Shown: in pieces, positions 54,176-63,860 of the stretch
Position numbering within the stretch: position 1 is the first letter of the stretch
How the letters are laid out: every line of letters begins with the position of its first letter
Source of the DNA: Syngnathus acus
Taxonomy: Eukaryota; Chordata; Actinopteri; Syngnathiformes; Syngnathidae
Direction: 5' to 3'
DNA length: 64,000 bases
NCBI RefSeq assembly: GCF_901709675.1
Contig: NC_051103.1
Span: 111,501 to 175,500 of the forward strand
The notes under the pieces: generated by a model
Told to the model about the DNA's origin: nothing
Databases searched by the model: none
The model's input: the letters and a program-made list of their open reading frames with translations, nothing else
Translations under genes and position numbers: made by a program

Positions 54176-55169
54176 CAGGGGTCACCAACATGGTTCCAGG
54201 CACCAGGTTGCCCGTGAGGACCGCATGAGTCGCCCGCAGGACTGTTCTAAAATTAGCTCAAATAGCGGCACTTGTCAGTGAGCTGTATCTATTTATTTTA
54301 CAGTCAAACTTCGGTTTTCGAACGTCCTGGTTCTCGAACAAATCGGAATTCGAACAATAAATTCGAAATTTTTTTGCTTCGGTTGTCGAACAAAATTCGG
54401 AAGTCGAACCTCGTGAGATGAGCCGGGAGGACCCGAGAAAACCCGACCGCGCGGCCCGGATGGCGACTGACTCCGTTGTTATTGTATTCTCGTTACTTTG
54501 AGGATTGTATTAACCCCTAATCATGCCTCTAAAGAAAGCAAGTGGGAGCAGTAAAGCCATCCTAAAACACAAAGACGCACTTAAAGCAATGCGACAGTGA
54601 GCACCCGGCGCGCTGCGGTTGCGCGATCGGACCAAATGAAGTTCCCTGCACACTGAGGTCCACTTAAATTTTGGAAAGTACATCAGGACTTTAAAAATAT
54701 TTTCTAAATTTCAGCGACGGCTCTGTCACAATAATGCGACCAGCACGGTGCAGATGCGCGGTGGGCCACGCGCTACGGTTGCGCGTTCGGCGGTGCGCTG
54801 CAGTTGCGCGATCGGACAAATATGCGCAAATGAAAAAATGCTTAAAAAAGGCGGGTTTTTTTTGTCTTGAAACGGATTAAATTTTTTTCCATTATTTGTA
54901 ATGGGAAAAATAGATTGGGAATTCGACCGATTCGCTTCTCAAACCGCCTTCTGGTACGGATTGTGGTCAAAAACCAAGGTTTGACTGTATTTTTGCTATT
55001 CTTGTTAAAATCACATTTACATGTGAACTGGAAATGACAATAATAACACATAGTGAAAGCCAAATTGAGCAAATTGGCTATTTCAGAAGTGTGTGTCAAA
55101 CTGGTAGCCCTTTGCCTTAATTAGTACTCAGGAAGTAGCTCTCGGTTTAAGAAAGGTTGGTGACCCCTG
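54176..55169. mobile_element. hAT MITE in the gypsy-2 LTR
   Basis: Ends CAGGGGTCACCAAC and GTTGGTGACCCCTG are perfect 14-base inverted repeats. The flanks CACTATAC (54168-54175) and CACTACAC (55170-55177) match at seven of eight positions, a hAT-type target duplication. Without the mariner insert it is about 300 bases, non-coding. Confidence 0.88.
54301..54987. mobile_element. Mariner-type MITE within the hAT MITE
   Basis: Starts CAGTCAAACTTCGGTTTTCG and ends ACCAAGGTTTGACTG, inverted with few mismatches. TA flanks both sides (54299-54300 and 54988-54989). No transposase frame. It contains GCGC-rich blocks such as GCGCGCTGCGGTTGCGCGATC. It is the innermost element of this nest. Confidence 0.88.
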
Positions 55170-55215
55170 CACTACACAGTTTAATATCATACTATCAACA
55201 TACTATAATACCACA
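55170..55215 (-). mobile_element. Gypsy-2 5' LTR, remainder
   Basis: Continues the LTR to AATACCACA, matching 47200-47232, and is followed by the target duplicate CAATA at 55216-55220. Confidence 0.85.
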
Positions 55216-55220
55216 CAATA

Positions 55221-55950
55221 TGCTTTCATTTTTGTTGTTATTGTTGTTGTTATTTTTTTTGCAATCTAATACGTTACCCGCAGGGGGAATTAATAGACTA
55301 CAGAGGATCGCATGGTAGTGTCGTGAAAAAATATTTGTCCTCTTCTCAGACTCTTTGTTTTTTGTGTAGTGTTCCTCATTTTAATGTTCAAGATCATCAA
55401 AAATGTTAATATCAGACAAAGATCACCCAAGCAGAATGAGAAGTATTTTAATGGTGAGTCTATAAAGGACAAAAATTGATTCAAATCTAAATCCCTTCCC
55501 GTGAGTTGTTGATCGCACAGGTCAAATGAGAAAGGCCAGAGTCATAGGTTCAAACCTGTTAGCGGCCAGTTCTCATAGTCCCTGCCCACTAGTTGACAAC
55601 TGTAAAAACAGTTCAGAAACAGTCTTCAAGGATCTGTATGTGTAATCAGCAAACACGTAGTCCCTGTTAACAGTCCATCAAGTAGGCTTGGTGGAATAGA
55701 ATGACTTTATTGTCATTGTACAACTGATGTACAACGAAATTAAGATATTCTACCAATGGGGGCTGCTGTTTTGAAAGGCGCTGCCAAGTGCCACTGGGAG
55801 CAATTCAGGGTTCAGTGTCTTGGTGCAAGGTAAGCAGTTGATAGTGATGGTTATAGTTGGCTATTACAACAAGAGAGGACACAAGCTGGTCGCAAGAATT
55901 GCGTCATGCGTCATGGTGGGCGCCTTTCGCTTTGTGGCAGCTGGTAAATC
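55221..55950. other. Unclassified, with a Rex1-type LINE tail
   Basis: A TTG-rich stretch lies at 55230-55252. At about 55697-55742, AATGACTTTATTGTCATTGTAC with CAACGAAATT is the reverse complement of a Rex1-type LINE 3' UTR, as at 49296-49330. Otherwise unrecognised. Confidence 0.45.
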
Positions 55951-56444
55951 AACGTAGCGCTGGGTGTGTTAGCCATCATGCTAGCTCCTTCCCCACTCTG
56001 CTCATCTTCTCCGTCACTCATTCGTCTTCCTCACCCGACTTGCCTTTTCCCTCCACGGTGGACATTTCTCCGTTTGAGTTACTGATTCACAGCACTTCTG
56101 ACACCATGTTATGTTTATATGGAGGAGAAATGAAACGAACGCTAATGCAACTTCTTTATTCACCAACTCTTTATTCCCCCACTACTCGTGTGTACAATGC
56201 CCCTGGCGCACCACAGCGCCCCTACATGTCTACATTATGCAAGACCTCCAATAACACATTATACCAGGGGTCACCAACATGGTTCCAGGCACCAGGTTGC
56301 CCGTGAGGACCGCATGAGTCGCCCGCAGGACTGTTCTAAAATTAGCTCAAATAGCGGCACTTGTCAGTGAGCTGTATCTATTTATTTTACAGTCAAACTT
56401 CGGTTTTCGAACGTCCTGGTTCTCGAACAAATCGGAATTCGAAC
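55951..56444. repeat. Recent 494-bp duplication of 53862-54355
   Basis: Both segments are 494 bases and differ at only a handful of positions (for example CTTGTCTTTT vs CTTGCCTTTT, ATACGGAGTAG vs ATATGGAGGAG). The segment spans the start of gypsy-2 Gag, the PBS, part of the 5' LTR, part of the hAT MITE and the first 55 bases of the mariner MITE. Its right edge is inside the mariner element, so it is not a transposon copy. Confidence 0.92.
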
Positions 56445-56580
56445 TCCCCCCCAAGCACAAATATAGTCCTTCTTTGCTCTTGCAAAAGGTCAAAGGTGCC
56501 TCAGAGCCAAGCACCGTTTTCTTGTCGTTCTCAGCTGTCGGTGGAGTCTCGGGATCGAGTTTCAGGGTCACTGATGGATA
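56445..56580 (-). other. Candidate host exon, cut by the duplication edge
   Basis: On the minus strand an excellent acceptor (GTCTGTCTTTTCCAG) is followed by an open stretch reading SVTLKLDPETPPTAENDKK and TVLGSEAPLTF. The reading changes frame near CKSKEGLYLC and reaches the duplication breakpoint at 56444 with no donor. Not a known transposon protein as far as I can tell; family not recognised. Confidence 0.35.
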
Positions 56581-58640
56581 CTGGAAAAGACAGACTGGGA
56601 CACCAAACTTAAAATATCGTCTTCCAATTTGCCATTAATTTCCTGGTACCTTGTGTTAATGAAACTTCAAATTCTACTATTAACAACAATTTAATATACT
56701 TGAGAAAGACGGCGCCTTTCCTTCATTAGCTCTCGGATGTATTGTGATGGACCTCATTTGAACCATTTTAAAGTGGCAGATTACCCCAAACTTAAAATTG
56801 CAAGTCTTAACTGTGATTTCTCTCACTTCATCATCATCATCATCGGTTTAAAGTCCGTTTTCCAGGCGCCGCTGGGTTGGACTGGATTCTCAATATGGCT
56901 TTCTTCCACCGAGGACGGTCCATGGCCATCTCGTGGTTGAGAGTCCTATACTGAGAACATTTTTGGAGCAAAACGTTTTACAGCCGGATGCCCTTCCTGA
57001 CACCAACCCAAGGGGAAATTGATTTTCTGTAGGGGTTGACTCCCTTAGCCCATTCCTCTCCCGAGGAGCCCACTGGGCAGTGGTACTATTTAACCCATAG
57101 TTGGGGGCTGGTTCGTGGGCACCAGGGCGTGTCCACACACCGGTGGGCCTGCGTGCCGCACGTCTAGGGGCCAAACCTCCTCCGAGTCCCTTGTAGTTTA
57201 GCCTGGGTCCGTGTTGTACCCAGTTACCATGTGTCGCCGCGTGGAGGCACTACATAGGGCTTGCTGTTAGAGAGGCTATGTACTGGCAGGGAGAGACTTA
57301 CGCACTCGGCTCTCCCGTTCGCATACTGCTAGCCAGCGGTGAGGGTTGACAGTGAGAAGTGACATGCACTGGGCACTCCACCAACGCACTAGACGCATCA
57401 TAACAACCCGACTTGGTCTTATGAAGTCAGACAGTCACTTATACTGTAATTTCCAGAAGCTCATCCTATTTTCAGGCCACATTCTATCGTTTGTTTTCCT
57501 GCCTTTGATTTTATGCAATCCTCTCCATCACCTTTCCACCTTTCCTGATTTGCGCCTTCAATTTCAGATAAAGTTTCCAAATTTTGCGTACCCAATGTAC
57601 ATTATTCATAATTAAGTCATATTCCAAACATAGCATCATCCTTGTTTTTGACCTCAGTAATATTGGTGTTATGCTCACTTGCCTATATTACTGGACTATC
57701 TTGAATTTTTAATCCTCTGCCACTACATCGAAGGCCATTTCTCAGCTGTTCACTTTTCCCATGCTCCTGTTATTTGAATCTAGGATGTGATTTTCATTTG
57801 AATTTCTTACTTTTGGACCTCTAAATTCCTCCTATCGCTAATTTATTTGTACCGAGCATACTTTTACAAGGGTATTAAAAGAACCAACAGATTACTACCA
57901 AATCCAATATCTCCTCGTTGGCATCTCCTCCTCTATTTTGGACTTACTGCTTTTGACCTGTGAGTCTTGTCGCAGTAGGCGCTGGTCATCCTTGTCGGGC
58001 CAGTTTAATTTACGAGCAGGCTCTCCGTGCATACAATTCAGTCCTATGTCTAAATCCAGAGAATTCCTTTAATTCCAGCTGCCGCTGTGGCCCTCACCCG
58101 ATATCTCTCTTGCTCTCATAAATTAGTGTTGACCGGCCTAGTTTTCTTTAGACACCCAAATCACCTATATTTGTTTTGTAATGGTTAGCCCTCGCATACT
58201 CCTACTCCACCTGTTAGACGGCTATTAAACATTAATTCTAAGTTCAGTCTGTGTCTCTTTGTCCTCCTGGAGAAAACGGATGTATCCGCCATCTCAGGTT
58301 TTTTATGTAAACAGAAAATCAGACGTATTGAGGAGAGCCCCAAAGAAACGGAGGAGTATCAATAATTTGTTTTCAATTTTGTCATCCTTTCAGCAATTTA
58401 AATTAACAAGTTGGGCTTTTCTTCAGATCCAATTTCCCATTCCTCTCAGAATGCTAAAGGGAGCGCCAGCTGGCCCTAGTAGGGTCCCTCATTATTTACG
58501 AGGGGGCCACACTCTTCTGCCACCGTTTGTTGTTGTCCCAGCCAATCTTTCTTTAGATCGTATTGGTTAACACACGCATGCTCCTATTTCTCCTGTTAGA
58601 CAGCTGTGGAACATTAATTCTCCTGGGTTGCAGTTACACC
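56581..58640. repeat. Unclassified, with interspersed and direct repeats
   Basis: 56828-57010 carries GGTTTAAAGTCCGTTTTCCA and GGATGCCCTTCCTGACACCA, a block that I recognise as a recurrent non-coding fish repeat. A 55-60 base block (CCTGTTAGAC...TTAAACATTAATTCT type) occurs at about 58183-58240 and again at 58563-58622. No conserved protein frame. Confidence 0.45.
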
Positions 58641-58964
58641 GGTGTACCCCCACTGTTGGTCATGCATTCTTTTGCCCCTTCAGCATTCCGTCCTCCATCA
58701 TTTTGTCATAGTTCCTCTCGCTGCTCAGCACAGTAGGCCCCCTAAAATGGGCACAACTCCAACCCTGCGCGCGCGGCTTCGACGTCACCCGAGCGGGGAG
58801 GGTCCAGCCTTGAAACACAGTGGGCCGAGACAGGTTGGCCACCCTGCCGCCCAGGGCACCAGATCCCCCTCCCCGCGCAAGCAGCGCAGGCGGGCACGCG
58901 CCCCAGAGCGCCGAAGAGCACACCATCCTCTCGGTTCCTTTTGCTGCTTCTACAAGCACACACG
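58641..58964. other. Unclassified GC-rich stretch
   Basis: CpG-rich between 58760 and 58920 but without a clear gene start or repeat end. Confidence 0.3.
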
Positions 58965-59118
58965 CTCACACCCATGCGCACTCATGAGCACACACACACG
59001 CACGTACTCACGAGCACGTACACACACACACTCACTCACGGGCCCCCTCACACACACACACACACACACACACATACCCATGGGATCACGCACACACACA
59101 CACACATGGGATCCCAAG
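58965..59118. repeat. CA microsatellite
   Basis: Imperfect CA/CACG array with a pure stretch of about 12 CA repeats at about 59051-59074. Confidence 0.95.
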
Positions 59119-59289
59119 CGTCTCGCCACGCGCAAGCTCAAACAGACAACATTAAGCTGACACAGAGTTCACAAAGATTACACACGAACACAGAAGACAG
59201 ACAACGGGATTCGAATCCATTCCACATTTTGCTTCTTGCCAACTGCTGCTATGCAGTTTGGTCATTTTAACTGTTATCAAGAGAGAGAT

Positions 59290-59738
59290 TCAAGATTCAA
59301 GAGTTTTTTTTATTCGCCATGTTTGAGCGTGCCAAACAAGGAATTTGACTTCGGTAAATCACACCCTCTGTTCAACATTTAGGTGACTAACAACACTCAG
59401 GACATGTGAAAAATGGCAAATATTCTCAAACATCCCCTGATCTTAAACTCCCAAAAGGGCAAGGAAAAACTCAAAACTCCAGCTAGGGGAAACGAGAACC
59501 CTTGAGAAGAGACCACAGATGGGAAGGTCCCTCTTCCAGGATGACCAGGCTGCAATGGATGCAGAGAGGACACATAGTACAAACAGTGTAGACAAATTCA
59601 AAAAAGGTGTGGAGAGCAGGATGTTATTGCACAGTAATGACTCTGAGACTCTAAGAGTGGTGTGAGTTCATCAGAGCAACAGCCTGGGGGAAGAAGCTGT
59701 CTCTGTGTCTGCTGGTTTTGGCGTACCGAGCTCTATAA
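59290..59738 (-). mobile_element. Rex1-type LINE C, second copy (3' end)
   Basis: Minus-strand 3' UTR and the last ORF2 codons, matching 3549-3658 plus 5451-5770 as one uninterrupted stretch. It therefore serves as the empty-site reference for the nested insertions there. It ends at about 59735 within a KTSRHRDSFF-type block. Confidence 0.85.
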
Positions 59739-59970
59739 CAGTGCACAGATGCACTGACAAATACGCACGTCTTACTTAACTTTTGTTTCGTTTCGTTTCT
59801 AATAGCGCTGCATATTTTCCCCTTTTATTCTGCAGAATTTAACTTAAGTGTGCACACAAATTACTTTTCTCACATGGTATACCAATATTAAACCCCCCAG
59901 AGTCCTCTTTTCTACGTTTTCCATTTTACACAAGAGCCGCAGCACCTTCGTCCAATAGAGGCTTTGCAGC

Positions 59971-60022
59971 TGACGTCATCAAGCTACCCACATTAGCTTG
60001 GCGGCCATCTTGGCGGTCAACT
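59971..60022 (+). promoter_or_regulatory. Left promoter-like block (CRE and YY1-type sites)
   Basis: TGACGTCA (59971-59978) is a full CRE palindrome. GGCCATCTTGG at about 60003 matches the YY1 core (complement AAGATGGC). Both lie upstream of the THAP start at 60077. Site identity is by sequence match only. Confidence 0.55.
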
Positions 60023-60076
60023 TTTCAGTGCCGGTCAACGCTTTCTTGTTATATCTGCTGCTATTTGAGCTTAAAA

Positions 60077-60254
60077 ATGCCGGATACCTGCCGTGCTGTT
60101 GGATGTAGCAATAGACGAGGCGATAAACCAAATCTTAGCTTCTATAGATTTCCGGCGAACATGAAAAAACGTGATAAATGGATCGCGGATATTCGTCGTG
60201 AACGATGGAAACCTACGATTTACACAAGGATATGCAATGAGGACTTCATATCAG
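60077..60254 (+). CDS. THAP-domain first exon
   Basis: ATG at 60077 in an AAAAATGCC context. The frame encodes MPDTCRAVGCSNRRGDKPN, LSFYRFPANMKKRDKW and YTRICNEDFISG, the C2CH zinc-finger pattern of THAP DNA-binding domains (C-x4-C ... C-x-x-x-F), about 60 residues. The exon ends TCAG|GTATGT, a strong splice donor, so later exons would supply the rest; none is recognised before the element's end. In transposons THAP domains recognise the element ends. The exon has no stop or frameshift. An upstream in-frame TTG at 60065 is not the likely start. Confidence 0.8.
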
Positions 60255-60801
60255 GTATGTAAACAAACTATTCACCCCTGATTTGTTTCACAAAATGTGA
60301 AATAATACAATATGGGATGATACAAATATGATTGTTGAAAATGCTGGGTGCATTTTTAGAAAGGCAGCAAGAGCAGCAAGGCAGGGAATGGGATGATTTC
60401 TTCAGTTCACCCCCCCCGTTTTTATTTTGTGTTTATTTTTTCATGATGCTTCATCTGATTGGCTTGAAAACGTTATCAATGTAAATATTGAACTTCATAT
60501 TGGAATTGAACAATTAATTCTCGAGTGAATGCATTAGGAAATTTCCCAAAAAATTATTATGAACCTTGTGAAACAATTTTTTTTTAATGTAGCATTTTTT
60601 AACAAGAGGGTTTTTGTTACTTCATTTGGCACAAGTTTTCAAGCCATTGGCACAAGGTTAAAATTTTTATTGGTTAAGTTTTCAAGCCAATCAGATGTGG
60701 CATCATGCAAAAATAAACAAAAAATAAAAATGGTAGCAACTTGAACAGACAGGTACAGTATCTGAATGATTTCACTCTATTCAGTTTTTTAATATGTCAA
60801 G

Positions 60802-61020
60802 TTATGAAATGCCATTACAAAACAAATCGACGAGGTAATTATAAATATCTGGATATGAGAGTTCAGGCAGGTCGGCTGTTGCAAAATGCTCGGGCGATTT
60901 TAGCATGCTTCTCGGTAAAAGGTACGGATCCGTTGTGCCAACAAGGTTCAACTTCTCTCTGTAACGTTTCTTGGATTCTTCATCCAAATGCCCAACTTCG
61001 TTGGATAGCAAATCAGCCAT
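60802..61020 (-). CDS. First exon of a second, convergent gene (YqaJ-protein-like N-terminus)
   Basis: Minus-strand ATG at 61020; the frame reads MADLLSNEVGHLDEESKKRY, LVGTTDPYLLPRSMLK and LPELSYPDIYNYLV, then probably leaves the exon (a GT lies at once after the Leu). DPYLLP...DIYNYLV resembles the N-terminus of the YqaJ-nuclease-containing proteins carried by ISL2EU-type fish transposons, as I remember them. The nuclease domain itself is not in this copy. Open and undamaged over 72 codons. A mirrored CCATCTTGG motif lies about 80 bases upstream. Confidence 0.6.
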   Translation of the reverse strand: MADLLSNEVGHLDEESKKRYREKLNLVGTTDPYLLPRSMLKSPEHFATADLPELSYPDIYNYLVDLFCNGIS

Positions 61021-61094
61021 AATTCGGATGAAATCGGTGAAAATGTAGCGCAGAAATCAAACAATCTATACAAACACGTAGGAACGAGCTGACG

Positions 61095-61150
61095 AGTTGA
61101 CCGCCAAGATGGCGGCATAACACAAAATCACGTGATAAAACCACGTGACT
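61095..61150 (-). promoter_or_regulatory. Right promoter-like block (mirrored YY1-type site, E-boxes)
   Basis: CCGCCAAGATGGCGGC (61101-61116) is the mirror image of the left block. TCACGTGA and CCACGTGA (near 61128 and 61141) are E-box type palindromes between it and the terminus. It is upstream of the leftward gene. Confidence 0.5.
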
Positions 61151-61164
61151 GCAAAGCCTCTATA

Positions 61165-61420
61165 GCGGTCTGCCGCAGGCCAATGTTCCCTCTAAGCTGC
61201 GCGCGTGCGCAATCGCGCACTGCCCGCACGTTCTCAGCGCACAAGAAATCTATCCAGCGCATAAACATCCCCCGCCGCGCCCAACCCCCCCCCCCCCCCG
61301 CGAAGCGAAGCGAACACGCAGCGTTGGACGCCCCATTAGCACCCCCCCCCCCCCCCCCCATGCGAAACGAACACGCAGCGTTGGACGTCCCATTAGCACC
61401 CCAGTCAGAGTGATGTCTCT
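61165..61420. repeat. CG-rich repeat with poly-C tracts
   Basis: CCAATGTTCCCTCTAAGCTGC followed by alternating GCGCGCGTGCGC resembles the end of a common fish hAT MITE. A 60-base unit (CGAACACGCAGCGTTGGACG plus CCCCATTAGCAC) is repeated twice around C-runs of 15-18 bases. Confidence 0.6.
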
Positions 61421-61769
61421 TCAAAAGTTCGAGTGGCCCCAAAAGCAAAGATGTTTGCGGCCCCCTTTTTCCTTCTCCTTCCCTCTCTCTCTCCTCTCTC
61501 TCTGTTCCTTGTGGCCCCACATCTTTTGTACCTCGTAAGACAACAGCTGCGGTTCGAGTCTCACTCTACTGGTTGCTTCCGATGCCCCTAAAAGGGCATG
61601 GACAAGGGTCTTCCTGGTCACGGACGAATGGCCCTTCCATATTCTAAGTACCTACACATTACTGAAACTAGAGCTTCTCTGTACCGCAAAAATAGCTTAT
61701 GGTAGTCTCACTGCTGCTAGTTTATCACCTAAGGGAACATACAAAGACGCATAGAATCCAAATTTCACT

Positions 61770-62251
61770 ACATTAGGACTCTGGAACCTTTTACGGTTGT
61801 ACTTCATAAATCAGCAAATCAGATCCGATTTGTCTCACCCCTGTGTGAAAGGTAAATAGTCACAGGCCATAAGCAATTTTCTGTGCAGGAGTCTGGAACG
61901 ACTCTTTCCCATTTACGGCTGTACTTCATAAATTGGCAAATCGGTTCCCACTTGTCTCACTCCTGTGTGAAAACTGTATCCTCTCAAATCCCAGAGTTTA
62001 CCTGGTCTTCCCGTTGAAGTCCGGTTTTTAATTAGAACACGCGTTCCAGGGTCGAGCACTGATTTCCGGACCTTTGCATCATATTGTCTCTTAATCCAAT
62101 TTGCTGCTTTCTGGGCATTCTCATTTGCAATGGCGTATGCCTCCTCCATGACTTGTCTCCATTTCTCCAAATACTGTGGATGTGGGTGATCTTTGACTGC
62201 ATGCACCCAACTGACCTTGTTGCCAAAATGTGTAATGGAAAAATAGTGCAA
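61770..62251 (-). pseudogene. Gypsy integrase C-terminal fragment with internal duplication
   Basis: The minus frame 61913-62251 has VSWVHAVKDHPHPQYLEKW, EEAYAIANENAQKAANW, KRQYDAKVRKSVLDPGTRVL and VRQVGTDLPIYEVQP, the tail of a gypsy integrase. A related stretch ending VRQIGSDLLIYEVQP lies at about 61787-61848, so the last 20 codons are duplicated in tandem. Different from both gypsy elements above. No LTR seen. Confidence 0.8.
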
Positions 62252-62846
62252 TGGAAAAATAGTACAATGGAAAAATAGCCACTTCGCACTTCACTTAATG
62301 CGGCCTTGCAGTATCGCAGGTTTTTATTAAAACAAATGTTGCGGATATATTTGGTGCATCGCGGCTTTATGCTTTTTTCAAATGACTTTACAGCACACTA
62401 TTGGCCGGGAGAGAAGACAAGACCAATGGGAACATGTTGATCTGTTTCTTGCTACTGATTGGCTTAGAGATGTAAGAGCAGTTCTAACCATTCATGCTTT
62501 ATCTCAGCCTTCCGCAGTTGCGTGACTCAGGACAGAAACTCAACTGGAGACCTTGAATAAGGACTGTATTTGGGGGCTGATTTAGGTATACTCAATCTCC
62601 CCAGGTTGTCGGGCCAGAACAAAGGGAAACAATGGTCACACTCTTACGCCACTCTTTATTGAAGAAATTGTCACTATGTTGTATGCGTGTGTGTGCGTGT
62701 ATTCGTGTGCATGTGGTTTCTATAGACCTACAGAAAGAAACAAATTAGTGCTTCAACAATAATAGATAACAACAAAACATGACAAATAATTCTAGCGATA
62801 TGTTAATAAGATAGTTGAATTGTGTTCACTATGTCTCCATTGATGA
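62252..62846. other. Unclassified, with GCGG-type MITE traces
   Basis: TATCGCAGGTTTTTATT and GCATCGCGGCTTTATGC (62312-62372) resemble a fish MITE also seen at 41665-41695 (CATCGCGGTTCGTTTATCGC). TGGAAAAATAG is repeated three times at about 62240-62278. A GT-rich run lies at 62680-62712. Confidence 0.4.
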
Positions 62847-62847
62847 T

Positions 62848-62901
62848 AGCCATTGTATTCCTTTGTTCAGACAAATTGAGCAGGTCTTACTTTATAATAA
62901 T

Positions 62902-62932
<31 letters not shown>

Positions 62933-63804
62933 TCATTCAATTTATATAGCGCTTTTCAATAACCCAAAGACGCTTTACAGATAACAAAAAAAAGGGGGGG
63001 GGGTACGTATGGGGGGGGGGAGACAATAGGATATAGTTAATAACAGGACATCGGTCAGCAGTGCAAAGGAGATGGATGGAGGAGCAGGAGGGGCGGGAGC
63101 GGAGGTTGTTGAAGTTGGCAGTACGGGAGGTGGGGGTGACGGGGGGTTGGTAGTCCAAAAAGAGGAGATGGGTGAGCCATCGGGGAAGTGCCGGTCCAGA
63201 TGTTGGACCAGATGGACCAGATGGTGATGCCGGTCGACCTCGACTGCACCCGCTCGAACGGCAGGCCCCAACGCACCACGGCGGCACACAGCAGAGCCAC
63301 GGTTGGCGAGCCCGCAGGGAGTGGAGCCCGCAGGGAGTGGAGCCCGTCGCCCGAGAACGCCAGACGGAAGGCCAGAGAGCCAGGCCAGAGCTGCCGTAGA
63401 GTCCACAGCAGGCGGCCACAGGCTCAGAGTCGGGAGGCAGGAGGGTCCGGTGGTGGTTTTGGCCAGTTGGCTGTTGGCTAGCTGGCTAACGTAGCTGGTA
63501 GTCCGAGGGAGAGGAAACACATAGGTGAGAGCGGAGCTGCGGGAATGCGAAGTGGACGGAGGACAACACGAGAAAAATAAAAGAAGAGACGGGTGCACTG
63601 AAAACAGGAAAACGAAAAACAAGTAACGGACACGGTCCGGGACAGAAGCGGCAGTCAACAAGCTTGACGCCAGCGTGCTCTAACCCGGAAGACAACAGAC
63701 GGTGGGGGAGGAGACAATGCTAACAAACTTTTCTGACAGTTTCGGCTGCAAGTTTGTTAAGGTAAGACGTGCTCAATTTGTCTGAACAAAGGAATACAAT
63801 GGCT
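62848..63804. repeat. 43-bp inverted arms flanking an L2 derivative
   Basis: The left arm 62848-62890 and right arm 63762-63804 are reverse complements at 42 of 43 positions. Core: TTCCTTTGTTCAGACAAATT. The space between is filled by the L2 derivative and about 70 bases of other sequence. Similarity stops at once outside the arms. Confidence 0.9.
62895..63690 (-). mobile_element. Internally deleted L2 (5' end joined to 3' end)
   Basis: On the minus strand it begins like 32878 (GCGTC...GTTGACTGCCGCTTCT, GACCGTGTCCG), follows the L2 N-terminal region (HFPDGSPISSFWTTNPPSPP), then passes near 63030 straight into the L2 3' end (AAAGCGTCTTTGGG, AAAGCGCTATATAAATT) and ATT repeats. All of the endonuclease and RT are missing. 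It has the build of a non-autonomous partner that could use L2 machinery. Confidence 0.8.
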
Positions 63805-63860
63805 GTGTTAATACGATATTACCTGTATGGCAGACAATAACTAAACATATGTTAATATGT

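Larger units (their letters stand above)
59957..61161. mobile_element. THAP-encoding inverted-repeat element (ISL2EU-like)
   Basis: Perfect 13-base terminal repeats: AGAGGCTTTGCAG (59957-59969) and its complement (61149-61161). AT lies on both outer sides. Just inside is a 22-base inverted repeat containing CCATCTTGGCGGTCAACT (60001-60022 and 61095-61116, 21 of 22). A THAP exon reads rightward and another gene start reads leftward. From memory, ISL2EU elements duplicate AT and carry a transposase plus a YqaJ-type nuclease. The assignment is moderately secure; the element is an internally deleted derivative. Confidence 0.75.

Noticed and set aside
58642-59270. His/Thr-repeat proteins
   Set aside because: They are translations of the CA microsatellite and adjoining GC-rich DNA.
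59957-61161. A P-element-like transposon, on the basis of the THAP domain alone
   Set aside because: P-type elements make 8-bp target duplications; here only AT is shared outside the 13-base ends, and the convergent second gene fits ISL2EU better.
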